NCBI GenBank assembly: GCA_016859345.1
Contig: CM029121.1
Location: forward strand, 4,321,529-4,385,528
Direction: 5' to 3'
Origin: Istiophorus platypterus
Lineage: Eukaryota > Chordata > Actinopteri > Istiophoriformes > Istiophoridae
Length of the DNA: 64,000 bases
The notes under the pieces were generated by a model. That model saw nothing but the letters and a program-made list of their open reading frames with translations. It was not told the origin of the DNA and did no database searches. Every line of letters starts with the position of its first letter. The first letter of the stretch is position 1. This document shows positions 1 through 15,000 of the stretch, one piece after another. A program made the position numbers and the translations under genes.

Positions 1-1047
1 GTGAAAATTAGACTGTAAATGCAGTGTTTTGGAGGTCAATGAGTTTGAGTGAATAAACCTAAAAAAAAAAATACATTTTGTGCCAAGACAATGAAAAGTG
101 ATCCATAGTTTAGACCACAATCACATCTGTAGCATGTTTTGTGTGTGTGTATGTATGTATGTGTTTAAGTTAGAGAGAGACAGAGAGAGAGTTACACAAT
201 TGTCTGAACTAATTTCAGTCATTTTTACAGAAATCTTTCAGTCCTCTTTCTGCCCAGTATGAGATACTTCATGCATCTATAAATGATTAGTCAAATTGTT
301 AAGAAAACAGAACTCAGAGATGGTTTTGGATAAAATATTTAAGAAAAATAGTAGAAATAAGTATGCATAGATTTCATGCATTTTCATTCAGTCTCACAGC
401 GGAACTCTGCTGCAAAAAGTCTTTGAATCTCTGCCCTTTGGTTTCATAATTAAGATTTGAAAATGTACTAAAGGACTGAACTCTAATGGCGTCCATAAAT
501 TAGCTCATCTCAAACTGGCCCGAGCACTCTCCACCATCCCATTAAGAGATTCTCTCAGCTCCATTAGCATGAAAGGCAAATAATAAACACTTTTAAAGGA
601 AAATAATATTCAAACACAATAACATTTGGTCTGGTGGCTTCCTAAAATTCAGGCATTCTTTCTCTCTCTTTGAGTGTGATTCAGAATGACTGGCAAAAAA
701 GGAAAAAAAAAAAAGTTGAAGAAGAAAGCAGTGATGAGAAGGACATAGTCATCTCTTTATGTCTTCCTCTATGGAAGCATCTTACCTCAGGAGACAGTAT
801 GAGCCTTTTAGTTGAGTTTGTGAAAGGCAGCTTATCAAGAAACACCAATCTACCAGCGACGAACAATATCTGTCCGACTTTAACCTGCAATTATCCAGCA
901 GTCATGGGAAGAAACCTTTCCTCTGCTAATTGATAACAGCACCATTGTCCTGTATAACCTATAAAGGAGAGATCATATATATACTGTTATGAGCACTATA
1001 TACTTTCATTCATACTTCTTTCAGAGATGCAACCAATAGCATGTATA

Positions 1048-1103
1048 CACTCGCTAAGGACTTTATTAGGAACACCATACTAATATTGGGAAGAGCCTAC
1101 CTT
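1048..1103 (+). mobile_element. Solo terminal fragment of Tc1-like transposon
   Basis: The stretch contains GACTTTATTAGGAACACC followed by ATACTAATATTGGGAAGAGC. The same terminal motif and the next ~20 bases start the longer elements at 39878 and, in part, 55217. Only the end is left: no transposase sequence or opposite inverted repeat follows within the next kilobase. I read it as a heavily deleted relic of the same family. Confidence 0.6.
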
Positions 1104-1197
1104 TATGTGTAATGTATATTATTACATAGAATCTGCATTGAAAGTAAAATTTGAGAAATTTAGGAATCACATCATTAACTCTGCATTAACTATAATC

Positions 1198-1660
1198 TTT
1201 ATTTTGATTTTAAAGATGAAATAAAGATCAACAGTTGCCTATTTACAAATCCAACATATACAGTGCAACATTAGTGTTAATTTTGAGTCATATTTAAGAC
1301 CAGTATTCCATAACTTTTCAGCTCTGTTTTTGTCCTCACCAAGTCTTGAGACAAATATTTTCAAAAATGCTCTGGTTTCTTCATCTGTTCAATGGTTTCT
1401 TTTTCTGTCTGCTGTTTGGTCCTGGGCAGTTAGAGTGCAGTTTTAGGTCTTTTCAATGAAAGTGGCTTTGTGTTGGGGCTGGAAATGACACTGATAAGAA
1501 TGGTGGGAGCGAACCAAAACAGTAAAGTTGCGGGTCTTAAAACCAGAACAATGAACTGAAGGACAATTAATGGTCTGTACAGCTGAGAGGAACTGCAGTT
1601 TTGTGATAATTCTTTGTGGGTTTGTCACTACGAGCAACCCCTTTCACATTAAATATTTTC
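1198..1660 (+). repeat. Old interspersed repeat, copy 1 (family X)
   Basis: The stretch shares an ordered series of blocks with 28600-28860: CAGTTGCCTATTTACA with CAGCTGCCTATTTACA, then ATCCAACA, GAGTCAT, and near the end TTTGTCACTACGAGCAACCC with TTTGTCACCACGAGCCACCC, followed by CTTTCACAT. This copy keeps more of the middle (CTGTTTGGTCCTGGGCAG, GCTGGAAATGACACTGA). The class (SINE-like or non-autonomous DNA transposon) is not resolved. It looks like a family widespread in percomorph fishes, which is a recollection and not a search result. Confidence 0.65.
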
Positions 1661-2667
1661 ACTCACTCCAGTAAAGCTGCAGTATTTGCTAATACAGATC
1701 AAATAGAAGCCAAGTTCTTTGCCGATTTGTCACAATGGAGTTCTTGAGGCATTTGATTTAGGTTACAGTGCACTTGTCTCTTGTTACCACATCTATGTAC
1801 TATTATTCAAACATGTAACACCAAGCATACAAATAATCCATCAGGTGTATCTAGAATAGATTTTAAGAGATGGGGATCTGCTGTATGCAGGAGGAGCAGT
1901 CAGCTTTGATAGAACACTGAATTTAAAGGTCCCTAAATGTAGAGAACTGTTGTTATTTTTTCATTTTTGCAGTTACCATGGATACATGATAATGGGACAT
2001 ATGTTTGTGATATGGAAAGAACTTGAGTTTGAAACATTCAAATATGAGAAATCTACACCTCCTGGAGTCCTCGTCAAAGGTCTTGAGAGTTGATCATTGA
2101 CCTTCTAAACCTAAATGTAAGTGTCAAACAAACTGAAGAAACATGAAAGGTTTGAGGTGACTTGTTTTTTTATCCTCCTTTTACTCCCTATCTTTGAGAT
2201 GGTTAAAAAGCTTGTAATGAAAAGAAAAATTAATATGTCAGGCCTTTACAGAATAAGAAAAACAACACTTGACAAGGAATGATTCTGTGAAACTCACTGT
2301 AAACATGAATTCCTAATCAGCAAAATTGGTCTTACTCTCCAGTGATTATTCTTTGTTTTTGAAGTCTATTTGGAATTTTAGTGTTGCTGTGTTTCATTTT
2401 AGCACCCCATCATCAAAGTAATGCTTTGCAATCTCTAATTGTTGATATAACTGGATAACCCTTCGGGATGATTAATTATTTTCTTTTCATCTTTTGCCTA
2501 CAATGAGGAAACAGAATACTTTTTCATTATCATCAAGCATTTTTAACAAACACAGTGTGTCCTCCCTGCAGATCCGGCTTTGTCTGTGCCAGTGTTTTTC
2601 ACTGGCAAAGCTGTGGTCACTGTTCACTGAATATCTCTCTTTCTCTCTCTCTCTCCTCCATCTCTAG

Positions 2668-2843
2668 ATGTATCAGTGAGTCTGTTGTCACTGCTGGTGA
2701 CCACCTGTGGTCTTGCTCTCTTCAGCGTCTCCCTCTTTGTTTCATGGAAGCTGTGCTGGGTGCCACTGAGTGGCCGTTTCTTCCCAGATGTCCTCAAGGG
2801 GGCTCACTTCTTGGGAGGAGACCAACAGCCTGTGCTCACGGAG
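2668..2843 (+). CDS. syt9: syt9 exon: transmembrane segment
   Basis: The acceptor is a long CT tract ending TCTCTAG at 2667; the donor is GAG|GTAAAG at 2844. The exon opens with the last two bases of an Asp codon, then VSVSLLSLLVTTCGLAL, a single hydrophobic helix of about 23 residues, followed by SWKLCWVP, where the cysteine next to the membrane is a likely palmitoylation site. The remaining ~30 residues begin the cytosolic linker. The intraluminal N-terminus must come from an exon left of the window. The methionine available just inside this ORF (about 2676) is in another frame and is not a start. Confidence 0.9.
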
Positions 2844-5800
2844 GTAAAGAGAAAGAGAGGCTCACATTCTGAAGTGTTGGTATAGTAAGCAACATACAAT
2901 TTGTTAGAAGAACAATTAAAATTTTCTTAGAAATATTGATCATAGATTAATGTTAGGTAAAAATCCTTCAGATTTTTCCAAAGATTATATTTTTGCATTT
3001 TGTCTTTATTTGTACATATAACAAAGAATCAAACTTGGGTTGTTATGGTTATAGGATGGGAATTTTAGACCACTAGGTCATACCACACCATTTAAGCGCA
3101 AGTTGTAAAGGCCTACAGAATGGATTGTCATCAGAATGTGATTGATTTCTGACTGGTGTAAATACAGCCTGTGTGGTGAGACCAAATTGGCTGGCTGGCT
3201 CTGCCTCTTCCTGCCAGCTTAAGCTTCCTTGTAGAAGCCACATAAAGTAACAGTAGCAAGTATTAGGAATAAATAATGCTTGTTCACAGCTTGTTTATTG
3301 ACAAGTCTGACAGCCCTGCCCGACTAATTTGCATATTGACATTCACACTGAAATGGCAAATCAAGATAATGTGAGCACTAATTAATACCAGATGTAAATG
3401 CAGAAGCCTGTGGATTGGATGCCATTATCCAAATATTGTAGCCAGATACATAGAACATGTTAACATCAGGTTGTTAACATTTGGCCTAGATATTACATTC
3501 CCTGGTTAGACATGTTATGACGACTGCATGGGCAAGGTCTATGGAGTTTTTTGACAGTAAGTAATTCCAAGCTCAATTCCACCCTGACAGGAAGTCTAAT
3601 CAGCAAAGGTTATTGAAAGCACCGGTTTGGATCTGCAGGGCATTTGACAAAGAAACAGCTAATTTTTACGCCCAAAAAAAGATATATTTATTTTTTGTCT
3701 CGTTTTCAATGGGTTTTCTAAGAGCTGCCTCACCACTATCACCTTTTCCATCCCTAAACAGGCCTTCCATCCCTCAAATACCAAGCCTTTTATAGTATGA
3801 ACACTGATCTTTCAAATATACGTAATTTAGTCACTTTTCGAGTGTGAACACATTACATTATCAAGACCTACTTGCGGTATTAATTTGGAAAATAATGAGG
3901 CAAACAACTTGCTCTTCTGTTGCATTTATGACAGAGTAGCTGCTCAAGGTGAGTTTGCTGCCTGGACTGAGATACCTGTGTAATTTCTAAATACACTCTG
4001 GGGCCTGTAATAGTAAAACTCACTTGTCAGTACTTGTGATTACCAGTAATCACAAGGCTCACTAAATCAAAAAAGGACAAATTTCTTATTCATTCTCCCG
4101 CTGACACTAAGATGGGGAGTTTTATTAAACTCATGTCTTTATGCTAATTGTTGACTTGGCACCAGGAGTCAATAAGCTTTGAAAAAATTCAAAAATACAC
4201 ATTAAGCATAATAAACATATTGAATCGTGTTTACTTGATCGGTGCACAAACAGAAACGTGAAAATGACAAATTGCACTTTTACAGGAGCTATTTCATGGT
4301 GGCCTGTGGCATGGGCGCAGTGCTTTCCTGGAGGACGAGACTCCGGGAAGTCAATCAAATGTTATAGTATTTCACCAAGCTAGCTGCTTGCTCACTGAGC
4401 AAGGTAATCATCTAACCTAACCCTAACACTTAACATACAGCCATGGGAGTGGTATCAATCTTCTTCTCCTTCTCAATGGGAAAGTAAACAGGACTATTTA
4501 CAAAAATGTTAAACTATTATTTAGGTGATGCTACATCTGAGCAACAATGACCACAGTTTAGAATGTCAAAGGAAACCATCCTTAGAGTTGCAACAAGCAA
4601 AACTTTTATCCTGGATGTGCAGCTACAGTGCTATGGGAACAAGCCTGAAGTACACAATGTTTCATTTATGAGTGCATTTCATATCTCTTCAATTTAAAAT
4701 GATAAAACAAAGTAGAGTGTGTTAAAAATTAAAACCATGGTACGCACACTGCATCTGCATTTATACACTAAACTTAAATTACTGACACTGAAAATTGCCT
4801 TTTATTCTTGTCACAACTCCAAAGAATACTGTATATGTTGTACATGGTGCACTCAGCAAAGTAGCAAATGTTAATGTTTCAGATGCTAACTTTACTGAAG
4901 TTATCTTCAGCTAGTTTGCAGATTAGATGTGGCTACAACAGCACAATAACTCGCTAAGCAGATTAATTTACTTTCAAATTTTTATTCAGTGAATCTTAAT
5001 AAAAAGTCAATCAATTAATCAATATATTAGTGGCCAGGTGATTGCTTTTATCCAGGCGATGTACATCTGGGAGCTGAAACAACACAAGCAAGGATCCAGT
5101 CAGGAGAGAAAAAATGAATATGTGCCATGAAGCAAAGGTAAAGTCTGATAGGATGTAGGTGCCGACAAGCAGTGCAAGAGGCAATGCATAGAGTGCAGAG
5201 GATGCATATTTCTTTAAATTCTATTTTATCTATTTATGTATTTATTATTCCGTCTATTAAGTGCAGAGGTGTTATGTAAAGAGCTAGGACTTCGGTCTTT
5301 TCTTGAAGACTTAGAGGGATTCTGCTGATCGAATGGAGTTTGGCAACTCGTTGGTTGTGGGGAACCACAAAACACAAGAATCTAGCTAGTGACTGAGGGC
5401 CTCATCATGGTGGTTGCGCCAGGCGAGTGTCGATTTCCAGTCACACACTGATGTCATTCATCACATCTGCTCAGTTGTCATTTGAAAGGTTAGTTCATTC
5501 ACAGCCATCTCCCAATATTGCTGCCAGAGAGTAGGTCATACAAAATAAAAGCATTTCTTGGCCACCAATCTACAGTATCTTAACTAAACAAGAACTTTAC
5601 CAAGGCATTTGTAACCTTTGCTCAAAAATACACCAATATTTCCCCAACCTAAGATATCATTTCCAAGGTATCATTTCTAAAATGGTATTCACACCAATGG
5701 AAAAACCGATCCCTTTTGTGTAGGTGGACGGGGAGGAAAGGGAGTACAGTGAAGATGGCTGCGTGAAGGACCCTTCAGGGCTGCCCTCAGCTGTGACTGT

Positions 5801-8800
5801 CATGGAGTCAGCCCTAAAGATAAGCCATACATCGCCTGACATCCCACTGGAGACCCAGGCCAAGGGAGAGAAAAACCATTTCCACACTCTGGCCAGAGAC
5901 AGGGTCCAGAGACAGATTACTGAGCCTACCTCGTCTGTACGGTCAGCACACATCAATCCCTGAACCTACTGTCCAACTTAGTAGCGACTAGGTGCTGAAG
6001 CTACTACTAAGTGGCTGTAAGAGTAAAACTGTTTTTAATGATGTCATATGTTTTAATTTTGTCCTTTGTTGCAGGCACAACTCCATCCGTCGTCAGATGA
6101 ACTTGTCCAATCCAGACTTCAACCCTGCTCAGTTCCAGCGCCAGGAGTCTCTGTGTGGTTTGGGCCGAATCAAACCAGAACTCTACAAGCAGCGTTCAGT
6201 GGATGCAGAAGACGGGCGTCACAGCGACAGCTGTGGGTATCTCCATTTCATCCTGAAGTTTGACTTTGATCTGGAACAGCTGATCGTGAAGATTCAAAAG
6301 GCCCAGGACCTTCCCGCCAAGGACTTCTCAGGGACCTCCGATCCTTATGTCAAGATCTACTTGCTGCCTGACCGCAAAACCAAGCACCAGACCAAGGTGC
6401 ACCGCAAAACACTCAACCCAGTGTTTGATGAGGTGTTTCTCTTTCCAGTGGCGTATGCTGAGCTGTCGAGCCGAAAGCTGCATTTCAGTGTGTACGACTT
6501 TGACAGGTTCTCACGCCATGATTTGATAGGCCAAGTGGTGGTGGACAACTTCCTGGATCTTGCTGACTTTCCCCGGGAGACAAAACTGTGCCGAGACATA
6601 CAATATGTAACTTCGGTGAGATACCATCTTTCATCCATTTCTTTATGTTCTGTCACTGTCTTTCTCTAGCAAATGTTGTTTAGACCTCATATGCACATTA
6701 CAGATTTTTGCAGCATCTTCCCAGCTGGATACATTTGTAGGGCTTCTAGGGCAAAAGTATCTGTACTAGCTCAAATCCCATGTCCTTTCTTCAATCTGGC
6801 CAAACTCCGCTAAAACAATCAAAAAGGAAAATAGAAATTCTGTAAAACCCTGTTACAACAGCAGAGGGGTGATGATATGTCGATGGACTTGTGTCTCATT
6901 TCCCTTCCAAGTGGAACTCATCTGTGGTTTCAAGTGGCAGAGACACAGAAATATACTTAGACACAGTTAATGTTTAATGTAGGAAACACTTGGGGGTAGT
7001 GACCCAGATCTACACTGACATAAGATTGGGGATGGTTTGCCAGTGTTAAAGCAACATTGTCAATATTACATTATTCACTTGGATAAACCTAAAGTGCTGT
7101 GACACTGAGAAACAGAGAAAGGAAGTTAGATTCTCTTGCCAGGGAAACTCCCATGTTTTACCAGTCTCACTCAGTGAGAACTCCATTTAGGTTAGGAACT
7201 TATCTTTTCTGGTTCATGAGCAAACAGTGACACTAAGGTCAAACAGGGATACAGCATATTTATCAAGTCAGATGACAGTAAATAGTGCTTTTGACTGTGA
7301 TTACAATTACATTACATTGTGGAAAGAGAATTCTAAAGAGTTCATATTTTATGGATGATATGTGCAAGATTTCACCCTAAGTATCATATTCAAAAACTAA
7401 AACTACTAACACAAGGCCAGACTGGGATAATAACAAACCATTTATACTGGAATAGTTTTAATTAACAGTAAACAGTTAAAGTATTTTCTAAAGCTTAACA
7501 ATGGTGTGTACTCAAGAAGTGCAGTAAAATACATAAAATATAGCTAGTAGAGACCAAATAAGAATAGACCTCTCGTCAGAGGTGTAGTGGTATATATAGA
7601 AATGGTCAAAACTCCAGTGACATGTTCTGCCATGTGCTCTTCATAAGTGTAATCATACATCACATTATAAAAATATCAGCCAGGGTTTTTTTGGGTTTTT
7701 TAACACATTGATTGGTTTGGTGTATTGACATCTAATTTCAGGCCGATAATGTTCCTAAATTGATAGTGAGGTGAGGAGTGTGCCTGACAATGGCTGTGCA
7801 ATACCCCTGCTATACTACACTCAATGAATGGTCTAAAAACATGAAAGAAACCATCAGTGAGGTGATTATAAAACACATAAATAAGGGATTTTGAAATATT
7901 TAAGAATATGAAACACCACTATGAAAACTTAATACCTGAGATGTCCTCATTCATGCCTCCTGAAAAAAATCTTCTCTCCATTAGTGGGGTGGCTAAAAGA
8001 CTTTTTGTGTACTGGAAGTTAATGCAGGTTCTAAACCTGAAATGCTCTGGGGAAATTCAGTTGCAGTCTTTCTAATCAAGACGTCTACATCTTATGTTTC
8101 TTGCTCTTTATTTTGGTGTGTATACTTCTCCATTAGTATGCTTCTCTAACAGAAAAATATTGCACCATTGTCTCCCATGTCATAATATCACTCTATTACA
8201 CAGAGAGAAATTTATAAAAGTTCAGTACTGGTGTCTTTATGTTTAATATGCTTGATAAAAATTGCAGTAAATGTTCATAAAAATATGTCCGTAGTGCAAA
8301 AAGCACACAATTTGTATTTAGCAGAGTAATAGTGAATGTAATAGAGGGTTGACAGCACCAATTCAAATATATTTACCAGATTAGGACTTATGAGTCGTTG
8401 AGTATTTACTTAAAGTCAGAGCTAGGCTTCATATTCATGTATGTGTCTCTTAAACCCTTTTGGGATGTTAATTTTGTACTACTAATAACCTAATAGATCA
8501 AACACTTTTTATTTGTTTATCATTCAGCTTTGGAATATTCCACCTTTATTACAAAATGTTATTTTTTGAACATAATGAGACCTTTTCAAGGAAAAGAGCA
8601 ACATCGAGAAGTTGGAAAAAACAAAAAAATTTGTAAATAGCATCCTACTTGTAATTCCAAGTCTGATATATACAGCAAGGGATTTCTGACAGTTACAAGA
8701 GCTTCTTTTTTGTGGAAAGAACTACAGAGTGTCAAATCTGATGGCAAAATGGCTGCAAAGCCACCATTGCTGGTATTTAAAACTACATAAAATTCAGTGA

Positions 8801-9724
8801 TGCACATATGTATGAGGTTAGAAATTATGTTTCAGGAGTGTTGCCACTACTCAGTGATTTTTGGGATTGGCTTTGAAAATTATTTAGACAACAAAGCTGC
8901 TCCACATCAAGCAATTAAGTTCAAAGCCAAAAAAAAGTTCTTTAGCTGTGTCAGCACTAAACCGGTTCTGACCTGTTATTGCATTGCTAAGTGCTAGCTG
9001 ACAACTGCAGGCCAAAGGCCCAGAGGGATAACTCTTCCACCTTTTAACACACACATACTGTATGCACACACACACGAATCCTGTCGGTTCACAAATATTG
9101 TTTTAACACTTTTCAGACTCAAACAGCATCTGAGTAAATAAGGTCAGTATAAATAGGTTGCAACCTCCACTGAGGCATCCGACTTGTGAACTATAGCTGT
9201 CCTGTCTCCTGTTTCAAAGACCGGGAGGTCCACCCTCAAAGATAATCTCTTATTATCCATCCATTATTCCAACACTGACTGCAATTAACAATGGAAACTA
9301 CTGGACTTTCCCAGTTCTGGATTTAATGTGTTTACCTACTTTGAATTACTAGTAAGATAATATACATTTGTCACGAGTTGACCTGTGCAACTTTAATGAA
9401 CAACATATGTTGTAGTATAAGATTTTTTATAAATATTATACCTTTTGGTTCTTAAGAATGTTTCTAACTTATGTGAAAAGGCATATTCCTGTGCCTGAAA
9501 TTTTTTTTGGTGTGTCATTTAGTTGATTAACACATCATATCCATAATTTGTAATGTTCAGTGTATAATGTGTATCTAGTTCAACTTGTTGTCTTTACAAC
9601 CTCCAGCTCAGACATTCATACATAACAATAATTATGCATGTGGAGAGAACTGTCATTATCTCATTCCTCTTCTACTCTGAGGTGCTTGGGTTAGGTCAGA
9701 ATTGTTTTCTAGTGTAAGAGGAGG

Positions 9725-9776
<52 letters not shown>

Positions 9777-11987
9777 AACATGCCAACTTTGTCTCCTAGA
9801 ATTATGTTTATATACTAATCAATTAATTAATTCGCAGCAACAACTACATTCTGAAGGAAAAAAAATTGCAACCAGATTACAGTTTCTATCAACATAATGA
9901 GGATATGCTGTTAGTTTATGTTTTTTGCATATTGCAAATAGGTTGATACTGAACATATCACTACATTGTTGGTTGACAACATATTTTTTTCTGTCACTTA
10001 TAGTGACTATAGCATTATTAAACTGTTTTATTGTCATGCTTAGATACTGGTAGTGCTTAGTTCAGGTTAGGGACAGACTGTGGTCTGGTTTGATACAGCA
10101 AAATTTCAAAGTGACTTGAAATACAAGGTGTTTGTTTACATTTAACAAAACCAGGATCTTTCTCGAACCTTAACTAAAGTCCTTATATTGCCTAAACCCG
10201 ACTAGAGTTGGGACTCTGGAAGCGAGCCCTAATCGTGAGTTGTGGCCATACCCTCCAATCACCATTCCTGTAGCCTTAACTCCTCATCTGTTCCCTTCAC
10301 CCACAGTCTTACATCTATACTGTTACTGTTACAGTGAATGTAGAAGATAATAGTTTGATTAAGCTAACTCTGCAAAGTGATTGATAATTAGAAAATTCTT
10401 AAATTTAGAGAAAATGGAGGCACATGGTTGTTTTCTGTTCCATTTTTCAACTTAGACTCAGTACCACAATTATTTAAGAAGTAAGCTCTGCTTCTGTCCT
10501 TAAACGCCTCTGCTATTGCATTTGTTTGTCTCTCAGTGCAAACAAAAAATAAAATCACATGCCCAAATACATTAAATGACTTACCTAAAATCTAAATATG
10601 ATTAGATATTGAGTTATGTTTACAGTAATAATAATTGAATCAATTGATTGAATCAAGGCTTTTACCATACGTGCCAATACAAAACTGATCATTTGCTGTT
10701 TGTGTTTCATAAACCTGATTTGTGTGTGCATGTGTGTGTTAGTCCATGTTTATGTCCCAGAATTCTGCATCTGTGAGGGAGGTCTCAAGAAATGTAGAAA
10801 TATGACTTTACTACTTTCTCTCTCTCTCTCACTGCACCCAGCAGAACTAGGTTACCTCCCTTTGGATTATAGGGAGGGACCCTGTGCTGGTCCAGTCTCC
10901 AGTCTGTGTGCATTAATCACTGCTCCTGGCACAGAATGAGCCTCTAGCTGTCCTTGGTCATTTGCACTAGACTATAATGTACACATATTTTATCCTGCTC
11001 TTCCTCTGGAAACCATATGTACCTGTGCTGGCTAAGAGCAAATATTGCTGGAGTCTGTCCTGCATTTTTCCCCTGCTCTGCAGTCCCATAATGCTTCTGT
11101 GGCATTAAAAATCCCAATGCCAATAACATTTTTGGTGTCACATTCAACTTTGAACTTCGATGATGAATTTGCCCAACCCAGTGACCAGTTCTAAAGTGTT
11201 TAGACAGTGCCTTTGAGAGAATAGAGAACCTGAGTCCAAATTTGCACGATTCCACTTATACCTAATGGCAAAAATAAGTCTTCTGAATAACCTGTGTGAT
11301 TTTGTCGTTCTAGTAGTGACCAAACTAACAAGTTTGTTAACTGATAGCAGATAGCAAGCCTGTTAGTTTGGAGAGCTTTTTTTCCCCTTCTTCTATAACG
11401 CTTTATTGAAGTATAGTCCTCAAGCAAATTAAGAATACTGACACAGTACAGAGCAAGTAGAAGAAAGGTCAAATTGTTAGTGCCAGCTTGACTTGATTTT
11501 TTTTGTTAGCTACAGTAGTTTAACAACTGGTCCTCCAAGTAGTCACTATGTCACCAAGTGATTTGAATCTCATACAAGGTCTTTATGCAAATTCAGAAAC
11601 CAAAGGGTATTCTTAGCTTGAATATTCTTACATATACAACTTTTTTTAAATTCTCTTTTTGTTTGTGCATGTTTGTGAATTGAATATCTTGCTCTTTTCT
11701 TGCTTTAGACTGGATCAGATTAATGTATTTAATGGTTTTGGAGAGACTTCCAGGTTTTTCTACTACATTTTAAAGGTTTTCAATTTGTTTTTGGACATCT
11801 GTCACAGTGTTCCATATGCTTTCCTGCCTTCTTTCTCCTCAGCTGAAGATCTTTTTGAGACAAACACAACAAAGGGTTCAGTGATACTAACCTGCAGCTC
11901 CTGCAGAGCCAGTCAGTACTATTGACTGCATTCTGGTTGGCCTGAAATTAGGATCTAGATGAATGGGATCAGAATATAAATACACAG

Positions 11988-12046
<59 letters not shown>

Positions 12047-15000
12047 ATGTGGTTAATTCAGTAGAGGAGGTTCCCATTTCAAAACAATGACAAATGGAAC
12101 CACATGACAAGCATTTGTCCCCCCATTTGCCCTTATTGATTCAGGGAGAAATATGATTCAATTGAGTCAGTGTGAGATCCTGAATATATTACAGGGGCTT
12201 CTGTCTGGGAATCTTCTCAGACATCCAGGTCATACTTATCCAAGAAGAATTAAGTCAAGGGCGACTGGACTTGGTTCTAGATCTTGCCTTCCTCACTACA
12301 TTGGACTGCATCACACTAGATTGCTTTTTTGGGTGTGTGGTGTAATGTCTTGGGATGCACCAGTTTCTGTCTGAGTGTGTTGCTGGGATTGTTACAGGGG
12401 CAAACATCCATAGAACCTATAAACAGATGCATACTCAATTTTCTTTTTTTGTAGTCGATCTATCATGAATCTTTACTGTCAGCATGTCCCTTGTGCCTTC
12501 ACTTCCACAAGCACACACATACACATACTTTTCCTTTTTCTTTGAAATTCTAGTTCAACATTGTGTTTACTTTCTTGCCAGGAGTTAGACGAAGATGATA
12601 CTACTCTTGTGTCTGTGCACTAGGTAGGCTACTATATGGAACTAGAGCCAGAAGGCAATCAGCTTATGTGCAATGCCACAATCTCTGGCAAGTAAGATCA
12701 TGGATGTTCTTAGCAACAGCAAGTGCTCCCTAAAAGTTGAAAATAGTTATTTTCACTGTCAGTTTCATCGCTGATGCAAGAAACCTTTCTGCTGATATTG
12801 GCCAACCTCAAAAATTACTTTTTGGTACAGTGTGTCTAGTACTTTAAGTTTCTGTGAGTCACTGTGAACAAGAAGCAAGCCTGTTAGCCTGTTGCAAGCT
12901 TGTGAGCAACATCCATTTTGCACTGTGAGAAGATCTAAAAATGTTATTTTTCTACTTTGTGCTGTAAATTAATCCAAGAGATTTCTAGGTATTATTTGTG
13001 GGTTGAAATGCTATAAATGCAGGGATTTTACAATAATTGTACTCACTTGTCCAAATTATTGAAATGCTATATGTAGGATTGGTGATTATATTTTTTCGAC
13101 AGTACTTTTTGACGTGATTTACATCAGAATCTTTCTCTTTGGCACAAATGTCTTCATACTGCTTGTAAAACAATAGATACAAGCCTAAATTAAAGAAATG
13201 CTCATTCATGAGACACTTAAAATATATAAGACAGACTTTAGTCTTTAAACATTTTTGGAAGGTTGAAACCTATTCAGTCTTGTCTATTTATAATGCACTT
13301 CAACAAATCATCTATCCTGCAGTTTTTTTTGTTTTTTTTTTTCTTTTTGTTTTTTACAGTCTCACTATTCTTTACTGAGGACTATGAAGGATCTTTCAAC
13401 TTAACCTGATTCTGCCAGGGCATATTCATCTGTATAGCCTAGGTCCAGCCTAGGCTGGGATTTATTTATTTCCATAATGTTTACCTAGGCAAATATATTT
13501 TCTTGTTAAATGATCCTCATGTGACAGGCTCTCAATGTTTCAAATTGCAGTCTCGAAGATTTTTATTTAAATATATGTCTGTTTAGTTTTTATCTATTTC
13601 CAATTGAGATATCACAATTGTGATTGAGCCTATGGTCCACTGATTAAAGCACTGCATCATTTTTATATTTACATATTGCAAATAGGTGTCTAGGGTAACT
13701 TTTCCAGAAAAAAATGCTATAAGAAGTTATTGCTAACGCAAACTAAACATTTCCTACTGCTGCCACTTCCAATTAAAAGCATTTGAATGTGAAACGCAAG
13801 TTGACTTTTTTTATTAAGTAGTCACAGGAAATCAAATATGCTTGTCAGTGAACTTAGCACTTACCCATATAATTCATCAAAAATGCATCTACAAAACAAA
13901 ACACTGTTTATTTTCAACATTTTTGGACAGTTGATCAGTTTGAAATATTGCAGGGAGTAATAGAACAAGAAGGAGCAGCTACAGTGAAGCTCTAAGTTGA
14001 AGAAGTGCTTTTTGCAGTAAAAAATAAGGTCACAGTTGCTCATAGAATGATGGAAAATGGCCAATTATTGACTGACTTCTTCATCAAATCAGCAATACTT
14101 TGTTTTTATGCCTTCAGAATTCTGTGACCAATAGTATTACACCACATTTGCTGCAATGACCAGTAACTACAGGAGTCGCCAAATCAACCAGCACTGAAAT
14201 CTTTGAGATTGCTACTTGAATTGAGCTGAACGAACTATCATGCCTAATTAATGTCCTCATAGTACTGAGTCAACTCATTTCAGTTCTTTTGGTAATCAAA
14301 CTGCAATTATTGAAATAGAAAACTAACTTTACCAAAACAACAGCTATTTACACTTTCATTTAGACCACAAACCCCTCCGTGAATACATTTGTACATGACT
14401 ATGAGGGTGTATGTCACAAAAAGTAAGGGCAAACTCATCGCAGAATAAATCATGATGGCAATACTAATTTTAGATTGGAGTAAAATTAAATTTAACATCT
14501 CAAAACGCAAACCGGTCAAATTGTTTGGTTCCCCCTTTATAAGCTTTTTCTTAGCATAATTCCTTGAAATAAACAAAACCATTGCTTTAAAAAAATTCCA
14601 GCTTTATTTGTCCCTTAACTGTAAAAAAAATCTTGTTTCAGAAATTAATTTATGGTAAAAGACTGAGGGCACGTGTTTACATTCCACAGCAAAAGAACAT
14701 AATTATCGTTTCCTTTCAGACCATAAGTGAGATTTATTGGAAAGCAGCACTGTCAGTGTCAGCCTGTCTCCCATGGTCTAATCAATGTTTGATGAGAAAT
14801 GCTAAACATAAAACTATGAAGAGGCCCTCCACAGGCACACAAAGACACAGAGAAAGACAGAGGAAGAAAAAGACTGAAAAAGAGACGAGAGAGATTGAGT
14901 TAGACCGAGTCTGTGATTATTAAAGACACAGCAAGAGAGAGGCTTGTAGAGAAAGCCTGGCTGAGCCTGAGGGAGGGACGGAGCCAGTTTTAAATCTGGA

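Larger units (their letters stand above)
1..2667. other. Upstream syt9 intron (non-coding)
   Basis: No coding exon is recognisable here. The first recognised syt9 exon begins at 2668 in the middle of an Asp codon, so this stretch should be intron following the N-terminal exon, which lies outside the window. It contains a GT/AG-rich patch near 138-192, a solo end of a Tc1-like transposon (1048-1103) and an old interspersed repeat (about 1198-1660) that recurs at 28600-28860. The rest is AT-rich with no feature I can support. Confidence 0.6.

Noticed and set aside
1..2667. First coding exon of syt9
   Set aside because: I looked for a Met-led cysteine-containing N-terminus ending with a split Asp codon and a donor; none was found, so it should lie left of the window.
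14633..14923. Lys/Arg-rich open frame
   Set aside because: It is purine-rich simple sequence in the syt9 intron, with no conserved motif.
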